Assembly: GCA_000564995.1 (NCBI GenBank)
Contig: JDFH01000017.1
Span: 1 to 52,054 of the forward strand
Direction: 5' to 3'
Length of the DNA stretch: 52,054 nt
From: Atopobium sp. ICM42b
Lineage (GTDB): Bacteria > Actinomycetota > Coriobacteriia > Coriobacteriales > Atopobiaceae
The notes beneath the pieces are model-generated. The model was not told the origin of the DNA, made no database searches, and was given only the letters and a program-made list of their open reading frames with translations. Positions 8,717-16,037 of this stretch are shown in pieces (the first letter of the stretch is position 1; each line of letters begins with the position of its first letter). The translations under genes and the position numbers were made by a program.

Positions 8717-9862
8717 ATGTCTGAACCAAAGCAGGTGAAAATTGTGCTGCTTACCGGCTATTTAGGCGCAGGTAAGACCACTATTTTGAACCACATTCTC
8801 TCTAACACTGAAGGTATTCACGCAGCAGTTATCGTCAATGATATTGGCGAGATTAACGTTGATGCTGGTCTTATTAAAGACGGCGGCTACGCTAAAGAAG
8901 GCGACGTTATTCCTCTCACTAACGGTTGCCTCTGCTGCACCCTTTCTAATGACTTGGCACTTCAGTTGGGTGATTTGGCCGATACCGAGGAGTTTGACTA
9001 CATCATTATTGAGGCTTCGGGCATCTGCGAGCCAATCCCCATTACCTATAACATTTCTGCATTCTGCAATCAGAGCCAGCATGCAACTAATCACTCTCAC
9101 CTCAACCTTGATAACATCGTCGCAGTTGTTGACTGTGCTCGCATGTTTGAGGAGTTCCACAACGGCGCCGATCTTCTCGACCCAGACATTGAAGAGGACG
9201 ACATCGAGAACCTGCTTATTCAGCAGATTGAGTTCTGCTCTACGCTGGTGCTCAACAAGACCGATCTGGTTACTCCAGAGCAGCTCCACGAGCTCAAGGC
9301 GCTTGTTCGCGGCCTGCAGAAAGACGCCGTTATTGTTGAGGCGGTCAACGGTGACATTCCAATGAGCGAGCTTATCAATACGGGCCGTTTTGACTTTGAC
9401 AAAGCCTACGCCTCCGCTGCCTGGATGGATGCAATGGAGCATCCTGAGGAGCACGAAGACCCAGAGGTTTTGGAGTACGAGATTACCACCTTTGTGTATC
9501 GCCGCCGTCAGCCATTTGACCTGGACAAACTTAACCAGTTTGTGGCTAGCTGGCCAAAGAATATCATCCGCGTCAAGGGTAGCATCTGGATTTCGCAAGA
9601 CCCCGAGATGAGCTTTGTCTTTGAGCAGGCTGGCAAGCAGGTCCAGTTCTACGAGAATGGCATGTTCTACGCTTCGCTGCCAGAGGATGAGCGAGAAACC
9701 CTTCTTGACGAGAAACCCGAGCTACGCGCAGAATGGGATGATGAACTGGGCGATCGTCAAACTAAGCTGTGCTTCATTGGCCGTCATATGAACCATGAGG
9801 AAATTGAAGCCGGTCTGGATGCATGCCTTACCGAGTATGTTTCAGACGAGTTTGATTACTAG
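8717..9862 (+). CDS. G3E-family GTPase (CobW/YjiA/ZNG1-like metallochaperone)
   Basis: 381 residues. G3E P-loop GTPases deliver metals (Zn, Ni, Co) to target enzymes. Walker A is GYLGAGKTT (about 14-22). The family metal site NGCLCCTL is at about 69-76 (CxCC, C71-C74). The Walker-B-like stretch is IIIEASGICEP and the guanine motif is LVLNKTDLV. A C-terminal CobW_C domain starts around 250. The acidic stretch DPDIEEDDIENL and the segment CNQSQHATNHSHLN (three His) could bind metal. The ATG at 8717 has AAGGAG upstream. Client protein unknown; the P1B ATPase 3 kb upstream also handles metal, but linkage is not shown. Confidence 0.9.
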   Translation: MSEPKQVKIVLLTGYLGAGKTTILNHILSNTEGIHAAVIVNDIGEINVDAGLIKDGGYAKEGDVIPLTNGCLCCTLSNDLALQLGDLADTEEFDYIIIEASGICEPIPITYNISAFCNQSQHATNHSHLNLDNIVAVVDCARMFEEFHNGADLLDPDIEEDDIENLLIQQIEFCSTLVLNKTDLVTPEQLHELKALVRGLQKDAVIVEAVNGDIPMSELINTGRFDFDKAYASAAWMDAMEHPEEHEDPEVLEYEITTFVYRRRQPFDLDKLNQFVASWPKNIIRVKGSIWISQDPEMSFVFEQAGKQVQFYENGMFYASLPEDERETLLDEKPELRAEWDDELGDRQTKLCFIGRHMNHEEIEAGLDACLTEYVSDEFDY

Positions 9863-9898
9863 CGTTTTCAGCGCCAAGAGCTCCGGCGCTTGAGACGA

Positions 9899-9927
9899 GG
9901 GACCCAGTTTATCCGGGTCCCTTTTTT
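9899..9927 (+). terminator. rho-independent terminator after the G3E GTPase gene
   Basis: GGGACCC (9899-9905) pairs with GGGTCCC (9915-9921), followed by six T. Confidence 0.85.
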
Positions 9928-9943
9928 AGGTTAGAGGTGCCTA

Positions 9944-10795
9944 ATGACCAAGATTGAGCAGCTTAAAGACTGGATTCAGTCGTCAGATAACATTGTTTTC
10001 TTTGGTGGCGCAGGCGTGTCAACGGAAAGCGGTATTCCTGATTTTAGGGGTACTAACGGTCTGTATCGCCAGGGCGGTATCAAAGTAGAAAACATGACCA
10101 TTGGCCTGGGCCAAGACGGTTATGACATGGGAAAAGAAGCCTACGACCTGGGAAATGGCGTAACGGTTGACCCCGATAACGAGGAGTCTTTTGCCTACAG
10201 TAAGGCGCCAGACTTTACGCTTGAAGAGATCTTCTCGCTCGATGTGTTTTTAGATTACCCTGCAGCGTATTACACGTATTTTAGAAACTCTCATCATTTG
10301 GGGGAGGCTCAGCCAAACATTGCTCACAAGTGGCTGGCAGACTTGGAAGCTGCGGGAAAGTTGCGCGCGGTGGTGACGCAAAACATTGACGGACTACATC
10401 AAGCTGCTGGTAGCAAGCGTGTGTTTGAGCTCCACGGCAACGAGACGCGTTTTTATTGTCCCGAGTGCGGCCACACCTACACGCTTGATCAGATTGAAGA
10501 GCAGTCGTCTGTGGTGCCGCTCTGTCAATGCGGCGCAGTTATTAGGCCTGATATCGTCTTTTACGGAGAGGGCCTTGATATGGACACGGTCTACGGCGCG
10601 CTGAATGCTATCTCACAAGCGGAGGTTCTTGTGGTTGCAGGGAGTTCGCTGGTAGTACAGCCTGCCGCCGGTCTTCTCGACTACTACGAGGGCAACAAAA
10701 TGGTCATTATCAACGACCAACCTACGCCGTACGATGGTCGCGCCAATCTGGTGATCAGAGACAGAATAGGCGCCGTCATAGAACAACTCCTGTAG
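9944..10795 (+). CDS. Sir2-family NAD-dependent protein deacylase (sirtuin)
   Basis: 283 residues. Sirtuins use NAD+ to remove acyl groups from lysine. All core motifs are present: GGAGVSTESGIPDFRG near 21-36, VTQNIDGLHQAAG, catalytic His in VFELHGNE, a zinc site CPEC plus CQCG, and VVAGSSLVVQPA near the end. Compared with CobB-type enzymes there is an insertion of roughly 40 residues after TNGLYRQGG (ENMTIGLGQDGYDMGKEAYDL region), before SPEE-like sequence, as in some Gram-positive sirtuins. Soluble. The start at 9944 has AGAGGTG upstream. The minus-strand terminator begins at its stop codon. Confidence 0.95.
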   Translation: MTKIEQLKDWIQSSDNIVFFGGAGVSTESGIPDFRGTNGLYRQGGIKVENMTIGLGQDGYDMGKEAYDLGNGVTVDPDNEESFAYSKAPDFTLEEIFSLDVFLDYPAAYYTYFRNSHHLGEAQPNIAHKWLADLEAAGKLRAVVTQNIDGLHQAAGSKRVFELHGNETRFYCPECGHTYTLDQIEEQSSVVPLCQCGAVIRPDIVFYGEGLDMDTVYGALNAISQAEVLVVAGSSLVVQPAAGLLDYYEGNKMVIINDQPTPYDGRANLVIRDRIGAVIEQLL

Positions 10796-10830
10796 AAAAA
10801 CGCCTACCCGCAAAAACACAGGTAGGCGTT
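10796..10830. terminator. convergent terminator between the sirtuin and pyrophosphatase genes
   Basis: AACGCCTACC (10799-10808) pairs with GGTAGGCGTT (10821-10830). On the minus strand the stem runs into TTTTT, serving the pyrophosphatase gene. Confidence 0.75.
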
Positions 10831-10846
10831 ATCATTTCAATCAATG

Positions 10847-10908
10847 GCGAGAAACCCGACGCGCGAGAAACCCGACGCGCGAGAAACCCGACGCGCGAGA
10901 AACCCGCG
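10847..10908. repeat. 16-bp tandem repeat, four copies, containing GCGAGAAACCC
   Basis: GCGAGAAACCCGACGC is repeated exactly at 10847, 10863 and 10879, with a fourth, slightly changed copy from 10895 that ends at the stop codon of the pyrophosphatase gene. Each unit holds most of the overrepresented GGCGAGAA octamer, and the first unit is a full match from 10846. Confidence 0.9.
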
Positions 10909-12576
10909 CTAGTTGGCGGTTTCCTCGGCGAGCGTCTGAAGCGTTGCCATGAGAGATGGAACAACCTGTTTCTTACGGCTGACAACACCTGGAAGAACAG
11001 CAATGTTGCCATCAACCTTTACGTTAAAGGCGCGCTCGATGACATTGGCAGCATTTGCGCCGTAGAAGAGCATCTCGGTGACCTGGCTCTTTACGTCGGT
11101 GAACATGTAGAAGACCATTGGGAGCTCTTCGGACTTAGCAGCGGTCTCCAAGAATGGTCCAACAAGTTCCTCTGCAGCCTTGCGACTGGACTCGGTCATG
11201 AAGGATCCCTGGCCAACGCCAAACTTTACGCCGCCACGGCTGAATACCTTGTAGTCACCGTGGAAGACTTCTTCTGCAGTACGACCAGTGAGGTCTGCGC
11301 CAGCGTCAAACATTTGCTCAGAGTAAGCGTCAATGTCTTCTCCGCAAATCTCTGCAAGCTTTTTACCAGCAACAATATCGCGCTCGGTGCAGGTAGGGGA
11401 GCGGAATGCAAGGGTGTCGGAAAGAATTGCAGAGAGCATGAGGCCAGCAATATTCTTTGGAATCTCGATGCCGTACTCGTGGTAGAGGCCATAGATGATG
11501 GTGCAGGTGCAGCCAACAGGGACGTTTCTAAAGGTAATTGGGTTAGAAGTCTCAATGGAGCCGATGCGGTGGTGATCAACAATCTCCATGATCTCTGCCT
11601 GCTCAAGACCATCAACTGCCTGAGTGCGCTCGTTGTGGTCAACAAGAATGACATGCTTCTTGCGAGGGTTCAAAAGACCAGGACCGCTGATAAGACCTGC
11701 AAAGGTGCCATTCTCGTTGATAACAGGGAAGAAGCGGTGCCTTGAGTTGGTCATTTCCTTACGAGCATCATCAATTGCGGTGTTGACGCTGAACTTAAGG
11801 ATGTCGTCAGTGAGCATCTTCTCACGGACAGGCATAGACATGATAAGCAGGCGAGCTACCTCAAAGGTATCGCGAGGAGTGCTGATAATAGCGCAATCAC
11901 GCTTTTTAGCCAGGTCAATGACGTCCTGAGCAATTGGAGCATCGCAAGAGACAATAAGGCAGGAAGCGCCGTGCTCAACTGCGATAGTCTGGTTCTCATG
12001 GTTGCCAGCAACAACAATGATATCGCCAGCATCAACAATCTCTGAAAGGGCGGAAGCGCTGGTACCAACGCGAATATTGCCCTGCTTAACAACGCCCTGA
12101 GGATCACCAAGAACCATGGTGCCGCCAAGCGTAGAAACGATATTTTCATAGCTTGTCTTAGCCTTAGAGAGCAGGTTTGGCTCGGAAAGGCTCATGTTTG
12201 CATTTGCAATATCTTTAACGGCAATCAGGCCGGTAAGCTCTTCTTCCTCATCAGTAACGCAGAGTGTATCAAGCTTAACGTCCTGCATAAGCTGCCAAGC
12301 AGCATAGAGGCTCATTCCAGCATCAACTTTTGGCTGAGCTTGAATTTCTGCATCTTTAATTTGAGGAGTAACCGTAGTAATAAGCTGCGGCTCTTCAAAG
12401 CCAAAGTGATTTAGGACAAACGCAGTCTCACGGTTGAGTGAGCCAGCGCGACGAGCTTCATAGATAGGGTTATCAATCTGATTTTTGAGATACGCATAAG
12501 AAATTGCAGCACAAATGCTGTCTGTATCTGGGTTCAAATGGCCAATGATATTTACTTTACGAATTGCTTCTGCCAT
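10909..12576 (-). CDS. ppaC: manganese-dependent inorganic pyrophosphatase with CBS and DRTGG domains
   Basis: 555 residues. Family II pyrophosphatase of the DHH superfamily, splitting PPi to two phosphates. The N-terminal half of the catalytic unit is IIGHLNPDTDSICAAISYA; the DHH block is MEIVDHHRIG, and the C-terminal DHHA2 domain carries SRKKQVVPSL. Between the two halves of the DHH domain (about 75-300) sit CBS sequences (LDTLCVTDEEEELTGLIAV, HRFFPVINENGTFAGLIS) and a DRTGG-type segment. This is the CBS-PPase architecture, in which adenine nucleotides regulate activity. The ATG at 12576 follows AGGGAGG. Single-gene unit with its own terminator and a tandem repeat touching the stop codon. 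Confidence 0.95.
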   Translation of the reverse strand: MAEAIRKVNIIGHLNPDTDSICAAISYAYLKNQIDNPIYEARRAGSLNRETAFVLNHFGFEEPQLITTVTPQIKDAEIQAQPKVDAGMSLYAAWQLMQDVKLDTLCVTDEEEELTGLIAVKDIANANMSLSEPNLLSKAKTSYENIVSTLGGTMVLGDPQGVVKQGNIRVGTSASALSEIVDAGDIIVVAGNHENQTIAVEHGASCLIVSCDAPIAQDVIDLAKKRDCAIISTPRDTFEVARLLIMSMPVREKMLTDDILKFSVNTAIDDARKEMTNSRHRFFPVINENGTFAGLISGPGLLNPRKKHVILVDHNERTQAVDGLEQAEIMEIVDHHRIGSIETSNPITFRNVPVGCTCTIIYGLYHEYGIEIPKNIAGLMLSAILSDTLAFRSPTCTERDIVAGKKLAEICGEDIDAYSEQMFDAGADLTGRTAEEVFHGDYKVFSRGGVKFGVGQGSFMTESSRKAAEELVGPFLETAAKSEELPMVFYMFTDVKSQVTEMLFYGANAANVIERAFNVKVDGNIAVLPGVVSRKKQVVPSLMATLQTLAEETAN

Positions 12577-12827
12577 CTTCGCCTCCCTGGTAATGTCGAT
12601 GATGTAACTTTCTAATTAGAACACACTTTAGTAAGCACATTTTGTTTCTTTTTTAATACCACCTTGTAGTGTACCCCTCTCTCTTTTTACTTAGAACAGA
12701 AAATCGCAGAAAAACAGCGGGCGTACCTGTGAATCTGGTAAATGTGTATAGGACAAATGACAATTCAAAAGTTGAAGGAAATTAGTACAATGAAATAGTT
12801 AACAAATCGATTGAATTGGAATACCTA

Positions 12828-13646
12828 GTGAGTTCTCCTACGCGTTTTTCTGCTAAAAAAAGAAACGCTCGTCATATGGTTAAAGCGGCGCACGTCCCTG
12901 AGCCTTCATCTGAGGCAAGGGAAGTTGCACCTGTAGAAGCACCTCAGGCTCCCGTAGAGAAGGCTGATACTACGGCAAGTCCAGTGGCCTCTCTGCAGAC
13001 CGCTTCTGAGCAGCTTTCGTCTGCTTTTGCGTCGTTTGCGCAGCGTAAGCCCGCAGAAGTGTCTGCTGCACAGCCCGTAGAAAAACCTGCAGAAAAATCC
13101 GCTACACAGCCCGCAGAAAAACCTGCAGAGGGCATGCGGTCTAAAGTTGCGTCAGAAAAAAAGAAGCGTCAGAAAACTCCTCTATCTGCACGCAAAAGCA
13201 TTCGTGTGGAGAAACACCGCCACAATCAAGCAGATCCAGAACCAGAACAGCGTCATTCTCGCCCGGTGAGTGCGGGCAGAAGAAAGCTTGAGCTGGTAAG
13301 TGTCGTTGCAATTTTGGTGCTTGCGGTGCTCTCGATTGTGCTGGTTAACCGACCAAGTCAAAAAACGCTGGTGTTTGGCAACAATCAGGTGACGTATACC
13401 GGCACTACCATTCAAGGAAAGATGAATGGTCAAGGCAAGATGACTTTTGAGAATGGTGATACCTACGAGGGAGAATTTGTCGACGGGTATTTCCAAGGTA
13501 CGGGAACGTATACTTCAAAAGATGGCTGGACGTACGAAGGTCAGTTTGTAAAAGGCCAGGCAGACGGACAGGGAAAGCTCACTACGCAAGACAACATTGT
13601 GTACGAAGGAACTTTTAAGCAAGGGATTTATCAAAGTGCGAATTAA
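12828..13646 (+). CDS. MORN-repeat protein with single membrane anchor
   Basis: About 272 residues. A basic, Pro/Ala/Glu-rich N-terminal region contains short repeats (QPAEKPAEKSATQPAEKP). One membrane segment (VSVVAILVLAVLSIVLV) follows a basic stretch. The C-terminus has three to four MORN units (TYEGEFVDGYFQGTGTY, then TYEGQFVKGQADGQGKL, VYEGTFKQG). MORN repeats are beta-hairpin scaffolds, often at membranes; the topology suggests they face outside. The start is uncertain: GTG at 12828 or TTG at 12816, neither with a strong ribosome site. Its end overlaps the acyltransferase start by 11 bp, so the two are probably translated together. Function unknown; a surface scaffold partner of the acyltransferase is an inference. 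Confidence 0.8.
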   Translation: MSSPTRFSAKKRNARHMVKAAHVPEPSSEAREVAPVEAPQAPVEKADTTASPVASLQTASEQLSSAFASFAQRKPAEVSAAQPVEKPAEKSATQPAEKPAEGMRSKVASEKKKRQKTPLSARKSIRVEKHRHNQADPEPEQRHSRPVSAGRRKLELVSVVAILVLAVLSIVLVNRPSQKTLVFGNNQVTYTGTTIQGKMNGQGKMTFENGDTYEGEFVDGYFQGTGTYTSKDGWTYEGQFVKGQADGQGKLTTQDNIVYEGTFKQGIYQSAN

Positions 13647-15447
13647 ATGGTTTTCGCTTGTACGTATAACAGGACTTGTTTTAGTCCTCATATATCACTT
13701 TTTTAAGGACGCGCTTCCAGGTGGCTTCATTGGTGTCGACGTATTCTTTACGTTCTCGGGCTATCTCATCACGGCTCTCTTGATTGACGAGTTTGCTCGC
13801 TTTAGATCCATCGACGTCATTGGATTCCTGCGCAGGCGTTTTTACAGAATTGTGCCGCCGCTTGTGTTTATGGTGCTTGTATGCACGCCGTTTCTTCTGC
13901 TTGTGCGTACCGAGTTCATTTCCGGTATTAAGTATCAGATTGCCGCAGCTCTTGGCTTTGTAACTAACTACTTTGAGATAGTTCTGGGCAACAGCTATGA
14001 GAATCAATTTGCTCCTCACGTGTATCTGCACACCTGGAGTCTTGCCGTTGAGATGCATTTTTATGTGCTCTGGGGTTTGTGCGCCTGGCTGCTTGCTTGC
14101 ATGAGCAAAACAATTAGAAGCTATAAGGTAAAGATTGCTGGAGCTTCCCTGGTGCTGTTCGTTGTTACTTACTTGGCGATGGCCAACGGCGCCCAAAACT
14201 CCACGAATCTTTCTATCCAGTATTTCTCGACGCAAACGCACGTGTTCCCCTTCTTTATCGGTGCGCTTTTATCGTGTGTTGCAGGAATTGCTCAGACGGG
14301 CGAGCTCTTTGACCAGCTCGAGCAGAAGCTTTCTACTCAGCTAACGCTTGTGGGCCTTGTGGCAAGCTGCGGCGTTCTTGTCTTCCTGAGCGTCTTCATG
14401 CACTTCGAGGATCTCTTCACGTACACCTTTGGTTTCCTTTTTGCCTCGCTCGCAGCAGCCGCAATGATTTTCTTTGCTCGCATGTTGCATCAAAAAACCG
14501 AGGGTATCAACGAGCCTGGCATCGTTTCTTTTGTGGCAGATACCAGCTACGGCGTGTATCTGTTCCACTGGCCTTTGTACATTATTTTTGCCGAGAAGGT
14601 CGATCCAGTCCTAGCTGCACTCCTAACCCTGGTGCTTTCGTTTGTATTTGCAAGCTGCTCGTTCTATGTACTTGAGCCAGCGCTGGCAGGGAAGTCTCCG
14701 GAGATCTTCTCGCGCATCAAGCTTGATGGTCAGAAGGTTTTGCGAGGTACCGGCCTTGCGCTTATTCCTTTTGCTGCGGCCGTTGCCTTTATTGCGCTAA
14801 CCGCTCCACAGCTTAGCGATTTCCAGAACGATCTGCTGCTCAATGCTTCGTTGCAGGAGCAGAGTACCATGACCATGACTCGCAAGCATGCGGATACCTC
14901 GCAGGCAAGCAACTACAACGTTGTTGAGGGAGTCACCTACATTGGCGATTCCGTTTCGCTGCGTGCTCGTTCTTACCTGCAGGATGCGCTGCCCGATGCT
15001 CAAATTGACGCTTCTGTTAGTAGAAACGTGGCGATGGGCGTAGATTTGCTGCAGTCCGCAATCGATAACAACACCCTCTACCAGGACGTTGTTGTTGCCC
15101 TGGGCACCAACCCTGTTGGTGGCTCCGATGCGGTTGATAAGATTGTGGACATGCTACCGCGTGGACATCGTCTGATTTTTGTCACTCCGTATGACGGTAG
15201 AAACTCCGATCCAAATGCTGGTGCAAATGCTATTCGCGCACACGAGCTTGAGCTCGCTCAACAGTACGACTTCATTACCATTGCGGATTGGGCACAGATT
15301 GCTCAGGATAATCCTGACATTTGGTCAGGTACTGACTATGTTCACTTTGGCTCTGATTCAGATTCCATTAATCGTGGTGGTACCCTCTACGCGCAGATGG
15401 TCAAAGATGCCGTAGATAAAGCAAATCAGGGCCACGTAAAACCATAA
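13636..15447 (+). CDS. acyltransferase-3 / SGNH protein (OatA-like cell-envelope O-acetyltransferase)
   Basis: 603 residues. The N-terminal ~380 residues are an acyltransferase-3 membrane domain with about ten or eleven segments, including LVLIYHFF, GGFIGVDVFFTFSGYLIT, RRRFYRIVPPL and HTWSLAVEMHFYVLW. The C-terminal ~190 residues are an SGNH hydrolase-like domain: YIGDSVSLR (Ser block), VVALGTNPVG (Asn block) and the terminal pair D and H in GTDYVHFG. This is the OatA architecture, which O-acetylates peptidoglycan or another surface polymer. The GTG at 13636 (product MRIKWFSL) overlaps the MORN gene; the usual RGIA motif is RITG here. Acceptor polymer unknown. Confidence 0.9.
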   Translation: MRIKWFSLVRITGLVLVLIYHFFKDALPGGFIGVDVFFTFSGYLITALLIDEFARFRSIDVIGFLRRRFYRIVPPLVFMVLVCTPFLLLVRTEFISGIKYQIAAALGFVTNYFEIVLGNSYENQFAPHVYLHTWSLAVEMHFYVLWGLCAWLLACMSKTIRSYKVKIAGASLVLFVVTYLAMANGAQNSTNLSIQYFSTQTHVFPFFIGALLSCVAGIAQTGELFDQLEQKLSTQLTLVGLVASCGVLVFLSVFMHFEDLFTYTFGFLFASLAAAAMIFFARMLHQKTEGINEPGIVSFVADTSYGVYLFHWPLYIIFAEKVDPVLAALLTLVLSFVFASCSFYVLEPALAGKSPEIFSRIKLDGQKVLRGTGLALIPFAAAVAFIALTAPQLSDFQNDLLLNASLQEQSTMTMTRKHADTSQASNYNVVEGVTYIGDSVSLRARSYLQDALPDAQIDASVSRNVAMGVDLLQSAIDNNTLYQDVVVALGTNPVGGSDAVDKIVDMLPRGHRLIFVTPYDGRNSDPNAGANAIRAHELELAQQYDFITIADWAQIAQDNPDIWSGTDYVHFGSDSDSINRGGTLYAQMVKDAVDKANQGHVKP

Positions 15448-15732
15448 GCTCACCTAAACCACAAAAGACCACGTTAACCCACAATTTTGTTGCCATTCTT
15501 CCTACTCGTTCGTAACGACGCGGTTGAATGGCAATTTACAATGCGATTGTTCTATATAGCTTGGAGATTTGGTGTCTCTTGCGACAAACCATCCGAAGAC
15601 GGCAATCTAATGCGAGCCATAATCACAATTAATGGGTCAATTCATCATTATGTATAAATAAGACTCAATATTCGTAATGGTGAATACTGATATATAAATA
15701 TTTTAACTACCCCTATTTTCGAGCCTCTAGCT

Positions 15733-15861
15733 ACACACCTATGTCGGATAATCTGCTTAATGCGAGGCAAAAAACACACCTAAGTCCAATAATCTGCAAG
15801 ATATAGAGGTTTTGAGTGCAATGTATACGCCTTTTGAGCAGATTATCTGACATAGGTGTGT
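15733..15861. repeat. modular arm element, copy 1 (MITE-like, 129 bp)
   Basis: Ends are 24-bp inverted repeats with one mismatch: the left arm starts ACACACCTATGTCGG at 15733 and the right arm is its complement, 15838-15861. A third, direct arm starts near 15774, 41 bp after the first (ACACACCTAAGTCC, then ATAATCTGC). The segment before the right arm (ATGTATACG, CTTTTGAG) is similar to the element at 25985. No open frame inside. Confidence 0.85.
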
Positions 15862-15932
15862 TCTCGCGCTCCACGTCGCACCCTCGCGTTCCACGTCGCA
15901 CCCTCGCGCACCGCATCGCACCCTCGCGTTTT
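15861..15932. repeat. 20-bp GC-rich tandem repeat, about 3.5 copies
   Basis: Unit CCCTCGCGTTCCACGTCGCA with small changes at 15861, 15881 and 15901 and a partial copy at 15921. It abuts the modular arm element. Confidence 0.9.
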
Positions 15933-16037
15933 GCAGGCATATCCTCTTTCCAGCTTCTCTACTGTGGAGTCCTCGCAATATTTCATTAGAATGGACTATG
16001 TGAATATTTCATCTGACAGCCCCTTAAGGAGGAGCAC

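Larger units (their letters stand above)
15448..16037. other. 590-bp gene-free region with hairpin, modular repeat and tandem repeat
   Basis: After the acyltransferase gene a hairpin can form (TTGCCATTC 15490-15498 with GAATGGCAA 15526-15534, with a smaller CGTT/AACG stem inside), possibly a terminator. An AT-rich stretch with nothing recognised follows, then the modular arm element (15733-15861) and a GC-rich tandem array (15861-15932), and finally the ettA leader. Confidence 0.6.

Noticed and set aside
8762..9598. 278-codon minus-strand open frame opposite the G3E GTPase gene
   Set aside because: Antisense shadow of a strongly supported gene.
15733..15861. Repeats of about 25 bp with short spacers, considered as a CRISPR remnant
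   Set aside because: Only two direct units per locus, spacers of about 17 bp, one arm inverted, no cas genes and the same inner sequence in different loci.
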